DNA of 14,857 nt from Paenibacillaceae bacterium UBA6304 (GTDB lineage: Bacteria; Bacillota; Bacilli; Paenibacillales; Paenibacillaceae), in the NCBI GenBank assembly GCA_002439285.1, contig DJTQ01000441.1:1-14857 (forward strand), given 5' to 3'. Positions 1-7,176 of this stretch are shown here, one piece after another. The translations under genes and the position numbers were made by a program. The notes under the pieces are model-generated. The model was not told the DNA's origin. It did not search any database and saw only the letters and a list, made by a program, of their open reading frames with translations. Position 1 is the stretch's first letter. Each line of letters starts with the position of its first letter.

Positions 1-1
1 G

Positions 2-589
2 GAAATAGGCTGTGGGAGCGGTCATTCCTTGCAATATCTGGGGGGACGCCAAGCAGGTGAACTATGGGGCATGGATATTTCGGAACGACAACTCGAAAAG
101 ACCGCACAAGTATTAGAGTCGAGCGGTCTTTCTGCGAAATTGATCTGTTCTCCCATGGAAGCAGAATGCGGTATACCGGAGGATTATTTTGACTTCGTTT
201 ATTCGGTTTATGCGATCGGCTGGACCACCGACCTTGAGGGGACTTTTAGCAGGATCGCTTCTTATCTTAAACAAGACGGCGCATTTATTTTCAGTTGGTC
301 CCATCCTATCCACAAATGTGTTGTTGCTGAGAATGATATGCTTGCTTTTAAGAAGTGTTATTTCGACGAGTCTTGGTATTCGGTATCCCTCGAGGATAGT
401 ACGCTGACTTTATCGGACCGGAAACTATCAACCTATGTGAACGCGCTTGCCAAAGCGGGGTTTGTCATTGAGGAAATGATTGAGCAATCCGACGATGAGT
501 TGTTGCAAGCGCGCGACGATCACAGTGATTTTGCCAAAAAAGCGAAGATGCTTCCCGTAACTTTTGTCATCAAAGCAAGAAAACTATAG
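2..589 (+). CDS. Class I SAM-dependent methyltransferase, 5' partial
   Basis: The reading frame is open to the left edge, so the N-terminus is missing. The first visible residues, EIGCGSGHSLQYL, are motif I (the glycine-rich SAM-binding loop) of class I methyltransferases. An acidic residue ending beta-2 follows in GMDIS. The YFDFVYSVYAIGW stretch and the later GAFIFSWSHP segment match the post-motif II/III region of Methyltransf_11/25-type enzymes. The TTG at 29 falls inside motif I and cannot be the start. About 195 residues are visible, and probably 40-60 are missing upstream. The substrate cannot be told from the sequence. The TAG stop (587-589) overlaps the stop of the convergent lipoprotein gene. 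Family assignment is firm; function is open. Confidence 0.88.
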   Translation, partial: EIGCGSGHSLQYLGGRQAGELWGMDISERQLEKTAQVLESSGLSAKLICSPMEAECGIPEDYFDFVYSVYAIGWTTDLEGTFSRIASYLKQDGAFIFSWSHPIHKCVVAENDMLAFKKCYFDESWYSVSLEDSTLTLSDRKLSTYVNALAKAGFVIEEMIEQSDDELLQARDDHSDFAKKAKMLPVTFVIKARKL

Positions 590-1228
590 TCCCGTTTTTC
601 TCTGATTTGCTTTATCTTTGTAATCTTTTATTAAATGATAGATATCCATTTTCCATACCTGATCTTCTTTTTGTAATCCCAATGCCATGGATTGTGTTAT
701 TCTCTCTATACTAACCGTAATAAGTACCGTTACCTTATTCTCCTGGGACGTACTATCATCGACTTTTATAGAATCGAAATATCTGTAATGTACAGCTGTC
801 TCAGAATCATAGTTCATGGCATACTCAAAATAATCTTCCCGAAATTGATCTTTGTCAGGAAGTTGCCCGCCATTAAAAGTAATATCATATAGCAAATCCG
901 GGTCCCCTATGGATAGACAGTATAGATACGCCAATACCATGTCCTCAGGGGTAAAATTGTACAGGTAACTCCGTTTCCTATCCTCTTTAAATCGAGTGAA
1001 TGCGTCCTGTTTCGCTGAAGAAAGTTGGTTCAGGTAAGAGAACTTTTCAACAGGTTCCTTACCATTGGTCTTGTTTATAGAATTATTGTCAGACTCTTTT
1101 GCTTGGACCTCTTTAGACAATTCAACCGTGGTATCGGACTTTACGGTCTTATCTGAGTTGTCAGTACTACAAGCCGACACTAAGGACATTATAGCTAATA
1201 CTAATAAGACTAATCCTGTACGCTTCAA
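584..1228 (-). CDS. Putative lipoprotein with NTF2-like C-terminal region
   Basis: I choose the TTG at 1226-1228 because AAGGAG (1236-1241) lies 7 nt upstream. The GTG at 1244-1246 would start upstream of that Shine-Dalgarno site. The protein is 214 residues and opens with MKRTG, a hydrophobic stretch and the lipobox LVSAC with Cys20 as the lipidated residue, so it should be anchored outside the membrane. A polar Ser/Asp/Lys-rich linker (about 21-60) follows. A globular part then begins near FTPEDMVLAYLYCLS and ends in VWKMDIYHLIKDY, a pattern that recalls NTF2-like/DUF4878-type lipoproteins. I do not recognise the specific family. Its stop shares the CTATAG palindrome with the convergent methyltransferase stop. 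Confidence 0.8.
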   Translation of the reverse strand: MKRTGLVLLVLAIMSLVSACSTDNSDKTVKSDTTVELSKEVQAKESDNNSINKTNGKEPVEKFSYLNQLSSAKQDAFTRFKEDRKRSYLYNFTPEDMVLAYLYCLSIGDPDLLYDITFNGGQLPDKDQFREDYFEYAMNYDSETAVHYRYFDSIKVDDSTSQENKVTVLITVSIERITQSMALGLQKEDQVWKMDIYHLIKDYKDKANQRKTGL

Positions 1229-1285
1229 TCTATCACTCCTTAACACAAGGAATTCAATTTATCTTGCTTCACATAACTCCCTCCC

Positions 1286-1291
1286 ATAATA
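1286..1291 (-). promoter_or_regulatory. Candidate extended -10 box for the lipoprotein gene
   Basis: On the minus strand TGGTATTAT forms an extended -10 (TGN plus TATTAT) about 58 nt upstream of the TTG start. No good -35 is seen 16-18 nt upstream. This is a pattern match only. Confidence 0.35.
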
Positions 1292-1325
1292 CCATACATT
1301 GGAATTAACCTGACCGTTAGGTAAT

Positions 1326-1351
1326 AAAAAAGGCAGGCTTCGGCAGCCTGC
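1326..1351 (-). terminator. Rho-independent terminator after the DinB-family gene
   Basis: GCAGGCT (1333-1339) and AGCCTGC (1345-1351) form a perfect 7-bp GC-rich stem with a 5-nt loop. Read on the minus strand, the stem is followed by a run of six T (1331-1326). It lies about 40 nt past the DinB stop, which suits termination of that gene before the lipoprotein promoter. Confidence 0.85.
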
Positions 1352-1388
1352 TCGACAATGTGTGTTATTCAACTATTGTTTATTTGTC

Positions 1389-1928
1389 CTATTTGGCAGG
1401 AGATGTCGGCAAACTAGGGTTTGATTCATCGTGGTACATAAAAAGTCCATATTCTGTCATAACAGAGGAATGGCCCAATTGACGAAGCATAGCAGACAGA
1501 TTACCTCGGTGGTAGGTACCATGATTTACAACTTGTATAATAAACTCTGAATATCTGGTGTTCAAAATTCCAGCATAAGGATTATCCAAAACAACCTCTT
1601 CCTCAAGATCCGCATGCTCGTTAATATATGCTTTGAATCTCACGGCCAAATCGTCATACATAGCTTCTAGTTCCTCCAGGCTGCTATCTTCTGCATCCGC
1701 CTCGATTTGATAAGAAGCTTCCATAGCTTCATTCATACTTTTGCCCATAAGGATGTCCAGCCAGCCGCAATCAACCTTGTATATATGTGCCATCACCTTC
1801 GACACCGAAGGAAACACACTTTGAATTTCCTGATTGTATATGTGACGAGGAAGCTCCTTTAATCGATTAAAGATTATTTTATTTGCCCATACATGATAGT
1901 CGTACAGTCTCACACAATGATTTGTCAT
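1389..1928 (-). CDS. DinB family protein (putative metal-dependent hydrolase or thiol transferase)
   Basis: The ATG at 1926-1928 is chosen because GGAGG sits 8 nt upstream; an upstream extension to 1991 runs through a hairpin and lacks a ribosome site. The 179-residue product has the DinB four-helix layout. It opens with LYDYHVWAN, typical of the first helix. It carries the expected three-histidine metal site: His48 in MAHIYKVD, and His136 and His140 in NHGTYHRGNL. Members of this superfamily are often damage-inducible or use bacillithiol/mycothiol, but the substrate here cannot be read from sequence. The gene appears monocistronic: it has its own terminator downstream, and the terminator at 2106-2140 separates it from the upstream unit. 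Confidence 0.88.
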   Translation of the reverse strand: MTNHCVRLYDYHVWANKIIFNRLKELPRHIYNQEIQSVFPSVSKVMAHIYKVDCGWLDILMGKSMNEAMEASYQIEADAEDSSLEELEAMYDDLAVRFKAYINEHADLEEEVVLDNPYAGILNTRYSEFIIQVVNHGTYHRGNLSAMLRQLGHSSVMTEYGLFMYHDESNPSLPTSPAK

Positions 1929-1965
1929 TTTAATTACCTCCGGTTTTTGTAGGTTACTTATGTAA

Positions 1966-2021
1966 TCATCATACAATGGCAACCCCGACAACTATATGTC
2001 AGGGTTGCCATTGTATGATGA
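1966..2021. repeat. 25-bp near-perfect inverted repeat (long stem-loop)
   Basis: The left arm (1966-1990) and right arm (1997-2021) are complementary at 24 of 25 positions, with the single mismatch near the loop. The 6-nt loop is ACTATA. Neither strand has a T-run after the stem, so this is not a standard intrinsic terminator. It sits in the presumed leader of the DinB gene, about 38 nt upstream of its start codon. It could be a leader structure, a cruciform or a remnant of a small palindromic element. Confidence 0.85.
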
Positions 2022-2103
2022 AGAAGAAAAAAATTATTCATCTTATGTCGAATAGGTGGAGCATCATGATCAAGACAGCGCCTGAGTATCGGCCAGGTGC
2101 ACA

Positions 2104-2140
2104 ATAAAAAAGCTATCCAGGTCAAATGTCTCTGGATAGC
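2104..2140 (-). terminator. Rho-independent terminator after the stalk-domain gene
   Basis: GCTATCCAG (2112-2120) and CTGGATAGC (2132-2140) form a perfect 9-bp stem with an 11-nt loop. On the minus strand it is followed by TTTTTTATTG. It lies about 40 nt past the stop at 2181 and should end the lipoprotein/stalk transcript. A second small hairpin, TAAGGAG-CTA-CTCCTTA (2167-2183), overlaps the stop codon itself. Confidence 0.85.
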
Positions 2141-2180
2141 CTTTGCTATATCATCGAATGATCACATAAGGAGCTACTCC

Positions 2181-2876
2181 TTACTTCAATTTAGCTACGC
2201 TAACCGCGACCTGTTCCATTTGACTGTTGCTTAGTGAACCGTCAGGGGAGCTGATCGTCACGGTCCGGTCGTCCAGTTGGAAACCGAGCATAGGCGTTTC
2301 GGAAGGCGTATACCACTTCGCGGTAATGCCGTTGGACAGCTTAACTTCCTTGGATTCATACCCCGTGGAATAATCCCGTGGCGACACATTCACGGTCATA
2401 TGCTTGAAGATCAGATTGACTCCATCGCCCCCAGCCGCCGCTTTAACGTAATTATCGTTTTTGGTCATTTGCTGTGGAGCATAGGCTGTCTCAAAAGATT
2501 CAAACTTGGCGTATGCCTCTTTAATGGCCTTGATCTGTGCTTCACTGAAATTGATGGTCGTCCATTCATTCCCATTGTTTTCGCCATTCTGTTCCTTTTC
2601 CAGTCGAATCCGCTGGCTAGCGGCATCGAACTCTACATCAATACCAGCCAGGTTGGAAATGGCTCGCACCGGCAAATACGTCGTATTCTGATACGTGATC
2701 GGCACTAGCTTTTTGCCGTTGCTGTCTGTTAAAGACTGATCGGCACCGTTTACGTTGAAGGTAATGCCATGATTCAGATAAGCGTTGATCTTCTCCAGGT
2801 TACTTCCGGCATACACGCCGGCGGCTCCCGATAAAGTCATTCCCAATACGACGGTGGCTAATAATGTTTTTTTCAC
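2181..2876 (-). CDS. Secreted protein with copper amine oxidase N-terminal-like (stalk) domain
   Basis: The start is GTG at 2874-2876 with AAAGGAG 9-10 nt upstream. The 231-residue product has a signal peptide: MKK, a hydrophobic core, and likely cleavage after VYA at residue 23, with no lipobox. Residues about 38-93 form a stalk domain (PF07833 type) with the typical stretch LVPITYQNTTYLPVRAISNLAG at 57-78, cut short compared with tandem copies. The remaining ~130 residues are unassigned and begin with a Glu/Asn-rich linker. In Paenibacillus such domains are common in cell-surface proteins and say nothing about copper or oxidase activity. The gene is 27 nt downstream of the lipoprotein gene, so the two are probably co-transcribed and may act together at the cell surface. 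Confidence 0.85.
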   Translation of the reverse strand: MKKTLLATVVLGMTLSGAAGVYAGSNLEKINAYLNHGITFNVNGADQSLTDSNGKKLVPITYQNTTYLPVRAISNLAGIDVEFDAASQRIRLEKEQNGENNGNEWTTINFSEAQIKAIKEAYAKFESFETAYAPQQMTKNDNYVKAAAGGDGVNLIFKHMTVNVSPRDYSTGYESKEVKLSNGITAKWYTPSETPMLGFQLDDRTVTISSPDGSLSNSQMEQVAVSVAKLK

Positions 2877-2903
2877 AACTATTCTCTCCTTTTTGTAATC
2901 CTA

Positions 2904-4076
2904 TTATTTTTTGAAATCCACAATATGCGTAACGATTAGTTTCTCTTTATCGTCCACGGTGATGCCCAACCTCGTGCCCGAAGGGTTCCAGCTCAGCGGG
3001 TATACCGGGTAGTACGACAACCCTAGCGGTGATACCTTGCCGGAGACTGTATCAAAGATATAGATTCCGTTCATGCCGCCCTTATCCTCGGTATAAACCG
3101 CGAAGGCCAGCTTGGAGGAATCGGGGGACCAGGACTGATGGGACACTAAATCTCCCTTGCCGATCAACAAACCTTGTACATGTCCCCCCGTATCGTAGAT
3201 GAGCAGGCGCGAGTTCTCCTGCCCGCTGCTTGTTGAGGTGGAGACGGCAATCCGCTGACTATCAGGTGACAGACTGAAGGTGGAGACATCCTCTGTGAGC
3301 AGAGTTGGCTGGGATTGTGTAGGGGTGAAGCTCTTCAGGCGACTCTTGGCATCGGTGTAATAAATCTTCCCGTTGCCCGTAGCAAATTCGGTGAAGCTCT
3401 CTACATCCGGATCCTGAAGCTCGATCTTCTTCTTGGTACCGTCCACGGAGATGTTCCATATTTCGCCCCGGTCCTTCATCGAGCCGGCGGCAAGAACATA
3501 GGAGTCATTATTGATCCAACCGCCTACTTCCATATAATTGTCGACCGCGACTTTATGCCGCTCCCCCGTAGCCATATTCTCAATCTCGTTCACGGCCTTA
3601 TATTTGTCCTTCCAGGTCTGAATGAAGCTGTATTTCCCATCCGGCGATAGAGAAGATTTAATGACTTCTCCCTGGTCCGCTCCTGTCTGTTCCTTGATGC
3701 TCAGCCGCTCATCCGTCTCTAGATCAACTTGAAACCTATGGTAGCTAAATTGCGCTTCCTCCGTCGCGGTGGCCTGTTTCTCCATCGTGGTGACCTGGAT
3801 CTCCAGTTCGTGGTCCGAGAGCCATTTCTCGATATTGGCGCCATTCATCTGGTGTATGCGTTGCACGGCAATTCCCTGCTCAGCAGGCGGTTTCTTCTCT
3901 TTGACTACGGTCAGTTCACGTTGTCCTTCTGTTGCCCCGGAACCGGATTGACCCGTTGAATCCGGCGTGCTGCGTACCTGTCTACTACCTTCCTGTTCTG
4001 CGTCACAACCGAATAAGATACTCGCAGACAGCAAGGCCATGGCAATTAGACCGGCGATGTGTTTCACTTTATTCAT
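2904..4076 (-). CDS. Lipoprotein with TolB/WD40-like beta-propeller repeats
   Basis: I place the start at the ATG 4074-4076, with GGAGG (4083-4087) 6 nt upstream; the GTG six codons earlier lies upstream of this Shine-Dalgarno site. The 390-residue protein has a lipoprotein signal ending in LFGC (Cys24), then a Ser/Thr/Gly/Gln-rich linker to about residue 60. Its body contains PD40/TolB-like strands: LSPDGKYSFIQTW, LSPDSQRIAVSTS, WSPDSSKLAFAVY and WNPSGTRLGITVD. It should therefore fold as a beta-propeller on the outer face of the membrane. It heads a two-gene unit with the stalk protein and lies immediately downstream of a two-component system. A sensory or accessory role for that system is possible but inferred only from position. 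Confidence 0.85.
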   Translation of the reverse strand: MNKVKHIAGLIAMALLSASILFGCDAEQEGSRQVRSTPDSTGQSGSGATEGQRELTVVKEKKPPAEQGIAVQRIHQMNGANIEKWLSDHELEIQVTTMEKQATATEEAQFSYHRFQVDLETDERLSIKEQTGADQGEVIKSSLSPDGKYSFIQTWKDKYKAVNEIENMATGERHKVAVDNYMEVGGWINNDSYVLAAGSMKDRGEIWNISVDGTKKKIELQDPDVESFTEFATGNGKIYYTDAKSRLKSFTPTQSQPTLLTEDVSTFSLSPDSQRIAVSTSTSSGQENSRLLIYDTGGHVQGLLIGKGDLVSHQSWSPDSSKLAFAVYTEDKGGMNGIYIFDTVSGKVSPLGLSYYPVYPLSWNPSGTRLGITVDDKEKLIVTHIVDFKK

Positions 4077-4145
4077 CAGGGACCTCCTGCTCACAAAATT
4101 ATTCTGACCCCGGGCGGCAGTTCTTCAAAGCTCCCCATGGCCTTT

Positions 4146-4198
4146 ATTATAAAAAGACAATATTGCGTAAGCATATCCGGCTTGTAACGAACTTGTAA
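4146..4198 (-). promoter_or_regulatory. Promoter with TTACAAG direct repeats, possible PhoB/OmpR-type site
   Basis: On the minus strand TATAAT (4151-4146) is a perfect -10, but the -35 position has no good match. Just upstream are two exact TTACAAG copies (4192-4198 and 4181-4187) with an 11-bp period, about one helical turn. This is the arrangement bound in tandem by PhoB/OmpR-type regulators. The weak -35 plus adjacent direct repeat suggests an activated promoter for the lipoprotein/stalk unit. Confidence 0.5.
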
Positions 4199-4232
4199 AC
4201 AATCCGGAAAACCGGCATTGTCTGAATCGCGG

Positions 4233-4266
4233 CGAAAAGCCCGGATGATCTCACTCATTCCGGGCT
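4233..4266 (-). terminator. Rho-independent terminator of the two-component operon
   Basis: AGCCCGGA (4238-4245) pairs with TCCGGGCT (4259-4266). TGA/TCA extends the stem after a one-base bulge. On the minus strand it is followed by TTTTCGCC. The hairpin overlaps the last codons and the TGA stop of the kinase gene. It separates that operon from the lipoprotein promoter. Confidence 0.65.
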
Positions 4267-5786
4267 ATATCATTTGGTGTATATGTTGTCCTATCCGTAT
4301 TGAAGGCATGTAGCAGTAGCTCGACCCTAAGACGCGACCCGTCCGGTCCCGTCTCTACGAGCTGTACAGTTCCGCCTTGCTTCTCGATCAGATTGCGAAC
4401 TAAGGCTAACCCAAGTCCCGTTCCGCCGCTAGCTCTTGACCGGTCTCTACTGACCGTATAGAACGGATCGAAAATTCGCGATACGGCCTCCTTCGGGATA
4501 CCGATTCCTGTATCGGCAACCTCTACAATCATCCGGCGTGCTCCGTCTGCTGACTCTGCGATGTAGTTCATCAGGTGAACTTGCCCGCCTGGGCGGTTAT
4601 ATTTGATCGCATTGTCCAGCAAATTAAGCATGATGTGCATCAAGTTCTCAGGATCGGCCCACACTTCACCTTCAACAAGCGAAGTATACATCGTAACCCT
4701 GCAACTGTCCGCCTTTCCTTGCAGCCGGGCCACAGCTTCCTCCAGTAAGGGACTTAGCGGAACCGCCTCCGCCTCTGTCTCAAACTCGTAAACGTCCATC
4801 GCTGACAATTGCAGCGCCTTCTCCACCAAACTGTACAGTCTCTGTGCCTCCGCATGAATTTGTCTTCCGGCATCGTCCAGCAGGGTAGGATCATCTCTGT
4901 ACATCGTCAACAGATCGGCGTAAGCGATAATCGAGGTGAGCGGTGTCTTCAGCTCATGGCTGATATTGCCGATGAACTGCTTTTGCTGCTGCTCCAATTC
5001 CCGCAAACGCCCCACCGTTTCAAGCAGCTTCTGCTTCTCTCCATGCAGAGCACCGACAGACGTGGAAATGCTGCTGCTCATCTTATAGATTCCTTGTGCA
5101 AGCTCGCCCAGCTCATCCTTTCTGATTACCGAAGGAGCTGACAGATAATTACCTTGACCAATTTGTGATGCCGCCCTGTTCAGCCGGTCAATGACTTTGA
5201 CCTGCCTGCGGACATACACGTAACCGATTAGGAAACCGACACCCAGCACGGTGGCACCGGCAAGAAGAAACAACTGGCGAATTCGGGCGTAAAAAGCATT
5301 CTGCTCGGCGAGCGAAGCATGAAACTGGACCGTGCCCAGACGCTGCTCGGCATTATACAGAGGAGCAAGGAACAACAGTTGATCCCCTTCGGTAATGTAT
5401 GCGGACTGCCCCTGAGCCGTAAATTCCAGCGCATCCTGCACATCGGCACGAGGCTGAAACGGCAGCGAGGTGCCGGCAAATGAGCCATCCGCCGCGTACA
5501 GCGTTACTGCCATACCGCTCTGCGCGCCCAAATCCACGGCCAGCCGTTGACCCGTCTGCATCATAAATTGATCCGGCGCAATCCGACTTTCGGTCAAGTA
5601 TTCCTCCCGCACGTGCAGATTGGCCGCTTCTGCCTGCCTTGTAAAAGATTGCTCTAGCATCGTCCGCTGGTTCTCCCGGATGCCACTCAGTACAAGCACG
5701 CTCAGGCAGGTTACGATAAACACGAGCAGCAGGGCGAGTAACAACGACATTTTCCCCTTTAAGCCCAGCCGAAATCTGCCGTTCAT
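4251..5786 (-). CDS. Membrane sensor histidine kinase (HAMP-HisKA-HATPase)
   Basis: The 511-residue protein has TM1 at about 13-35, an extracellular sensor region at about 36-168 (single Cache/PAS-like size), and TM2 at about 172-192. A HAMP linker follows to about 245 (RQVKVIDRLNRAASQIGQGN). The HisKA box is FIGNISHELKTPLTSI with the phospho-acceptor His277. The ATPase domain shows the N box LNLLDNAIKYN (388-397), G1 VADTGIGIP (423-431), the F box DPFYT (440-444) and G2 GGTGLGLALV (454-463). All catalytic motifs are intact. The ATG follows the regulator's TAG with no gap and without an evident ribosome site, so translation is probably coupled. It should phosphorylate the adjacent regulator; the signal is unknown. 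The closest general type is the PhoR/ResE-like kinases of Firmicutes. Confidence 0.95.
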   Translation of the reverse strand: MNGRFRLGLKGKMSLLLALLLVFIVTCLSVLVLSGIRENQRTMLEQSFTRQAEAANLHVREEYLTESRIAPDQFMMQTGQRLAVDLGAQSGMAVTLYAADGSFAGTSLPFQPRADVQDALEFTAQGQSAYITEGDQLLFLAPLYNAEQRLGTVQFHASLAEQNAFYARIRQLFLLAGATVLGVGFLIGYVYVRRQVKVIDRLNRAASQIGQGNYLSAPSVIRKDELGELAQGIYKMSSSISTSVGALHGEKQKLLETVGRLRELEQQQKQFIGNISHELKTPLTSIIAYADLLTMYRDDPTLLDDAGRQIHAEAQRLYSLVEKALQLSAMDVYEFETEAEAVPLSPLLEEAVARLQGKADSCRVTMYTSLVEGEVWADPENLMHIMLNLLDNAIKYNRPGGQVHLMNYIAESADGARRMIVEVADTGIGIPKEAVSRIFDPFYTVSRDRSRASGGTGLGLALVRNLIEKQGGTVQLVETGPDGSRLRVELLLHAFNTDRTTYTPNDIARNE

Positions 5787-6473
5787 CTAAGGCGACCCCG
5801 TACTTTTATAGCCTATGCCGTAAACCGTTTGAATGAGTCCGTGGTGATTACCCAGCTTCTTACGCAGACGTTGCACATGAATGTCCACCGTTCGGGTGCC
5901 ACCCGCAAAACCTATATCCCACACTTTCTCCAGCAGCTCTTCCCGTGAATAGACCCGCTCCGGATTGCGCATCAGCAATACCAATAGATCAAATTCCTTC
6001 GGCGTTAAATCCAGCCGTTCGCCTTGAATAGAAACCGCGCGGCTATACAGCTCTGCGGACAATTCCCCCAGTCTCAGCACATCAGGTTGCTCCTGTTGTA
6101 TTTGCTCGCTATAACCTCCCCGGCGTGATAGAGCCTTGACTCTGGCCAGTAGTTCACGCATATCAAAAGGCTTGGTCATGTAATCGTCAGCGCCTAGCTC
6201 CAACCCTAACACTTTATCAACAATATCGTCTTTGACGGTCAGTAACAGAATCGCGGGTCGCGGCCGACCATCCAGCTTGCGGCATACGTCATAACCGCTT
6301 AGATGCGGCATCATGACATCGAGCACCATCACTGTAGGCTGGAACGTCTCCACCTTCTCCAGCGCTTCCTGGCCGTCCGCAGCCATCTCGACTTCATACC
6401 CTTCCCTACGTAGTGCATAAGCTACAGCCGCCCGAATGCTGCTCTCGTCATCTACCACAAGTATTCTGATCAT
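5787..6473 (-). CDS. PhoB/OmpR-family response regulator
   Basis: The ATG at 6471-6473 is chosen because AAGGAG (6480-6485) lies 6 nt upstream and MIRILVVDDE is the normal receiver start; longer frames would read through the promoter. The 228-residue product has a receiver domain with Asp8/Asp9, the phosphorylated Asp52 in VLDVMMP, Thr79 and Lys101 (TKPF). A winged-helix DNA-binding domain follows (about 128-226), with LTPKEFDLLVLLMRNPERVYSREELLEKVW and the recognition helix region GTRTVDIHVQRLRKKLG. All key residues are present. It is the first gene of the two-component pair and is followed directly by its kinase. A candidate target is the next operon downstream. Confidence 0.95.
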   Translation of the reverse strand: MIRILVVDDESSIRAAVAYALRREGYEVEMAADGQEALEKVETFQPTVMVLDVMMPHLSGYDVCRKLDGRPRPAILLLTVKDDIVDKVLGLELGADDYMTKPFDMRELLARVKALSRRGGYSEQIQQEQPDVLRLGELSAELYSRAVSIQGERLDLTPKEFDLLVLLMRNPERVYSREELLEKVWDIGFAGGTRTVDIHVQRLRKKLGNHHGLIQTVYGIGYKSTGSP

Positions 6474-6503
6474 GAACATCTCCTTGCATGCTTTATACCA
6501 TGT

Positions 6504-6511
6504 ATTATACC
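6504..6511 (-). promoter_or_regulatory. Extended -10 promoter for the two-component operon
   Basis: On the minus strand TGGTATAAT (TGN plus the perfect -10 TATAAT) lies about 31 nt upstream of the response-regulator ATG. The -35 region is poor, as is usual for extended -10 promoters. An ATGGTATAA motif is repeated 14 nt further on, just before the Shine-Dalgarno site. Confidence 0.55.
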
Positions 6512-6579
6512 AAACAAGAAAAAGCAAAACGGTTGCCCGGCCCTTAATCTCCATGATCCGGACATGAACCTGCCCGTTA

Positions 6580-7131
6580 TTACATTGGCAGCAGATTCCG
6601 CTCCAACAATACCTGCAATTGCTCCATCATTTCCGTCGGGGAGTAAGGCATCGATTGGAGAATCCACCATTCTACCAGACCGGCAATTGCACTGGCTAGA
6701 AATTGGCCCAGAATCTCAGGCTCTACTCCCGTATGGATGCCGAAGCTTCGGATATTCTCTCCGATTCCCCGTTCCACCATTGCCATCATCCGGTTCCGGA
6801 AGATCGGTATTCCCTTACTTGTCAGCAAAATGGAGTAGACGGAGGCGTGTTGCTCAATAAATTCAAAAGTGCGCAGTAGTTGCGTTTTTGCGGACTCCCC
6901 GTTTAGATCCCCATCCGGCTGACAACCTTCGTACAAGAATTGCAAATAAGTATCAATGCACTGCTCCAGCAAGTCGAACTTATCCGTAAAATGCAAATAG
7001 ACGGTTCCCCGGTTCACGTTCGCCCGGTCCGCAATTTCGTGAATCGTGACTTTTTCAAACCCTTGTTCCCCCAGCAGCCCGATAAAAGCTTCCATGATCG
7101 CCTGCCTCGTTTTCATGATTCGTCTATCCAT
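6580..7131 (-). CDS. TetR/AcrR family transcriptional regulator
   Basis: The 183-residue product starts at ATG 7129-7131, with a GGAAAGGAAGG purine run just upstream. The N-terminal helix MKTRQAIMEAFIGLLGEQGFEKVTI leads to the TetR helix-turn-helix IHEIADRANVNRGTVYLHF (30-48), followed by FTDKFDLLEQ. The C-terminal ~130 residues are the ligand and dimer domain, resembling TetR_C-type domains of small Bacillales AcrR proteins; the ligand is unknown. It diverges from the ketopantoate-reductase-like gene, and the intergenic region carries inverted GTTGAA elements over its own promoter. The simplest reading is a local repressor of itself and that neighbour. No terminator is seen between it and the response regulator, so some read-through is possible. 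Confidence 0.92.
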   Translation of the reverse strand: MDRRIMKTRQAIMEAFIGLLGEQGFEKVTIHEIADRANVNRGTVYLHFTDKFDLLEQCIDTYLQFLYEGCQPDGDLNGESAKTQLLRTFEFIEQHASVYSILLTSKGIPIFRNRMMAMVERGIGENIRSFGIHTGVEPEILGQFLASAIAGLVEWWILQSMPYSPTEMMEQLQVLLERNLLPM

Positions 7132-7176
7132 GATCCTTCCTTTCCGCGCACTCTGCTGAACAATTCTGGCGCATGT

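Noticed and set aside
29..589. A complete methyltransferase starting at TTG 29
   Set aside because: The frame is open to the window edge, and the TTG lies within SAM-binding motif I, so the gene begins outside the window.
1966..2021. Intrinsic terminator
   Set aside because: The stem is strong, but no T-run follows on either strand and it lies upstream, not downstream, of the DinB gene.
2277..2708. Plus-strand open frame opposite the stalk-domain gene
   Set aside because: It is an antisense shadow with no ribosome site or recognisable domain. The same holds for the other long frames opposite the lipoprotein, kinase, merR and SLH genes.
4204..4215. CCGG-AAAA-CCGG hairpin as terminator
   Set aside because: Only a 4-bp stem with no T-tract; the stronger hairpin at 4238-4266 explains termination.
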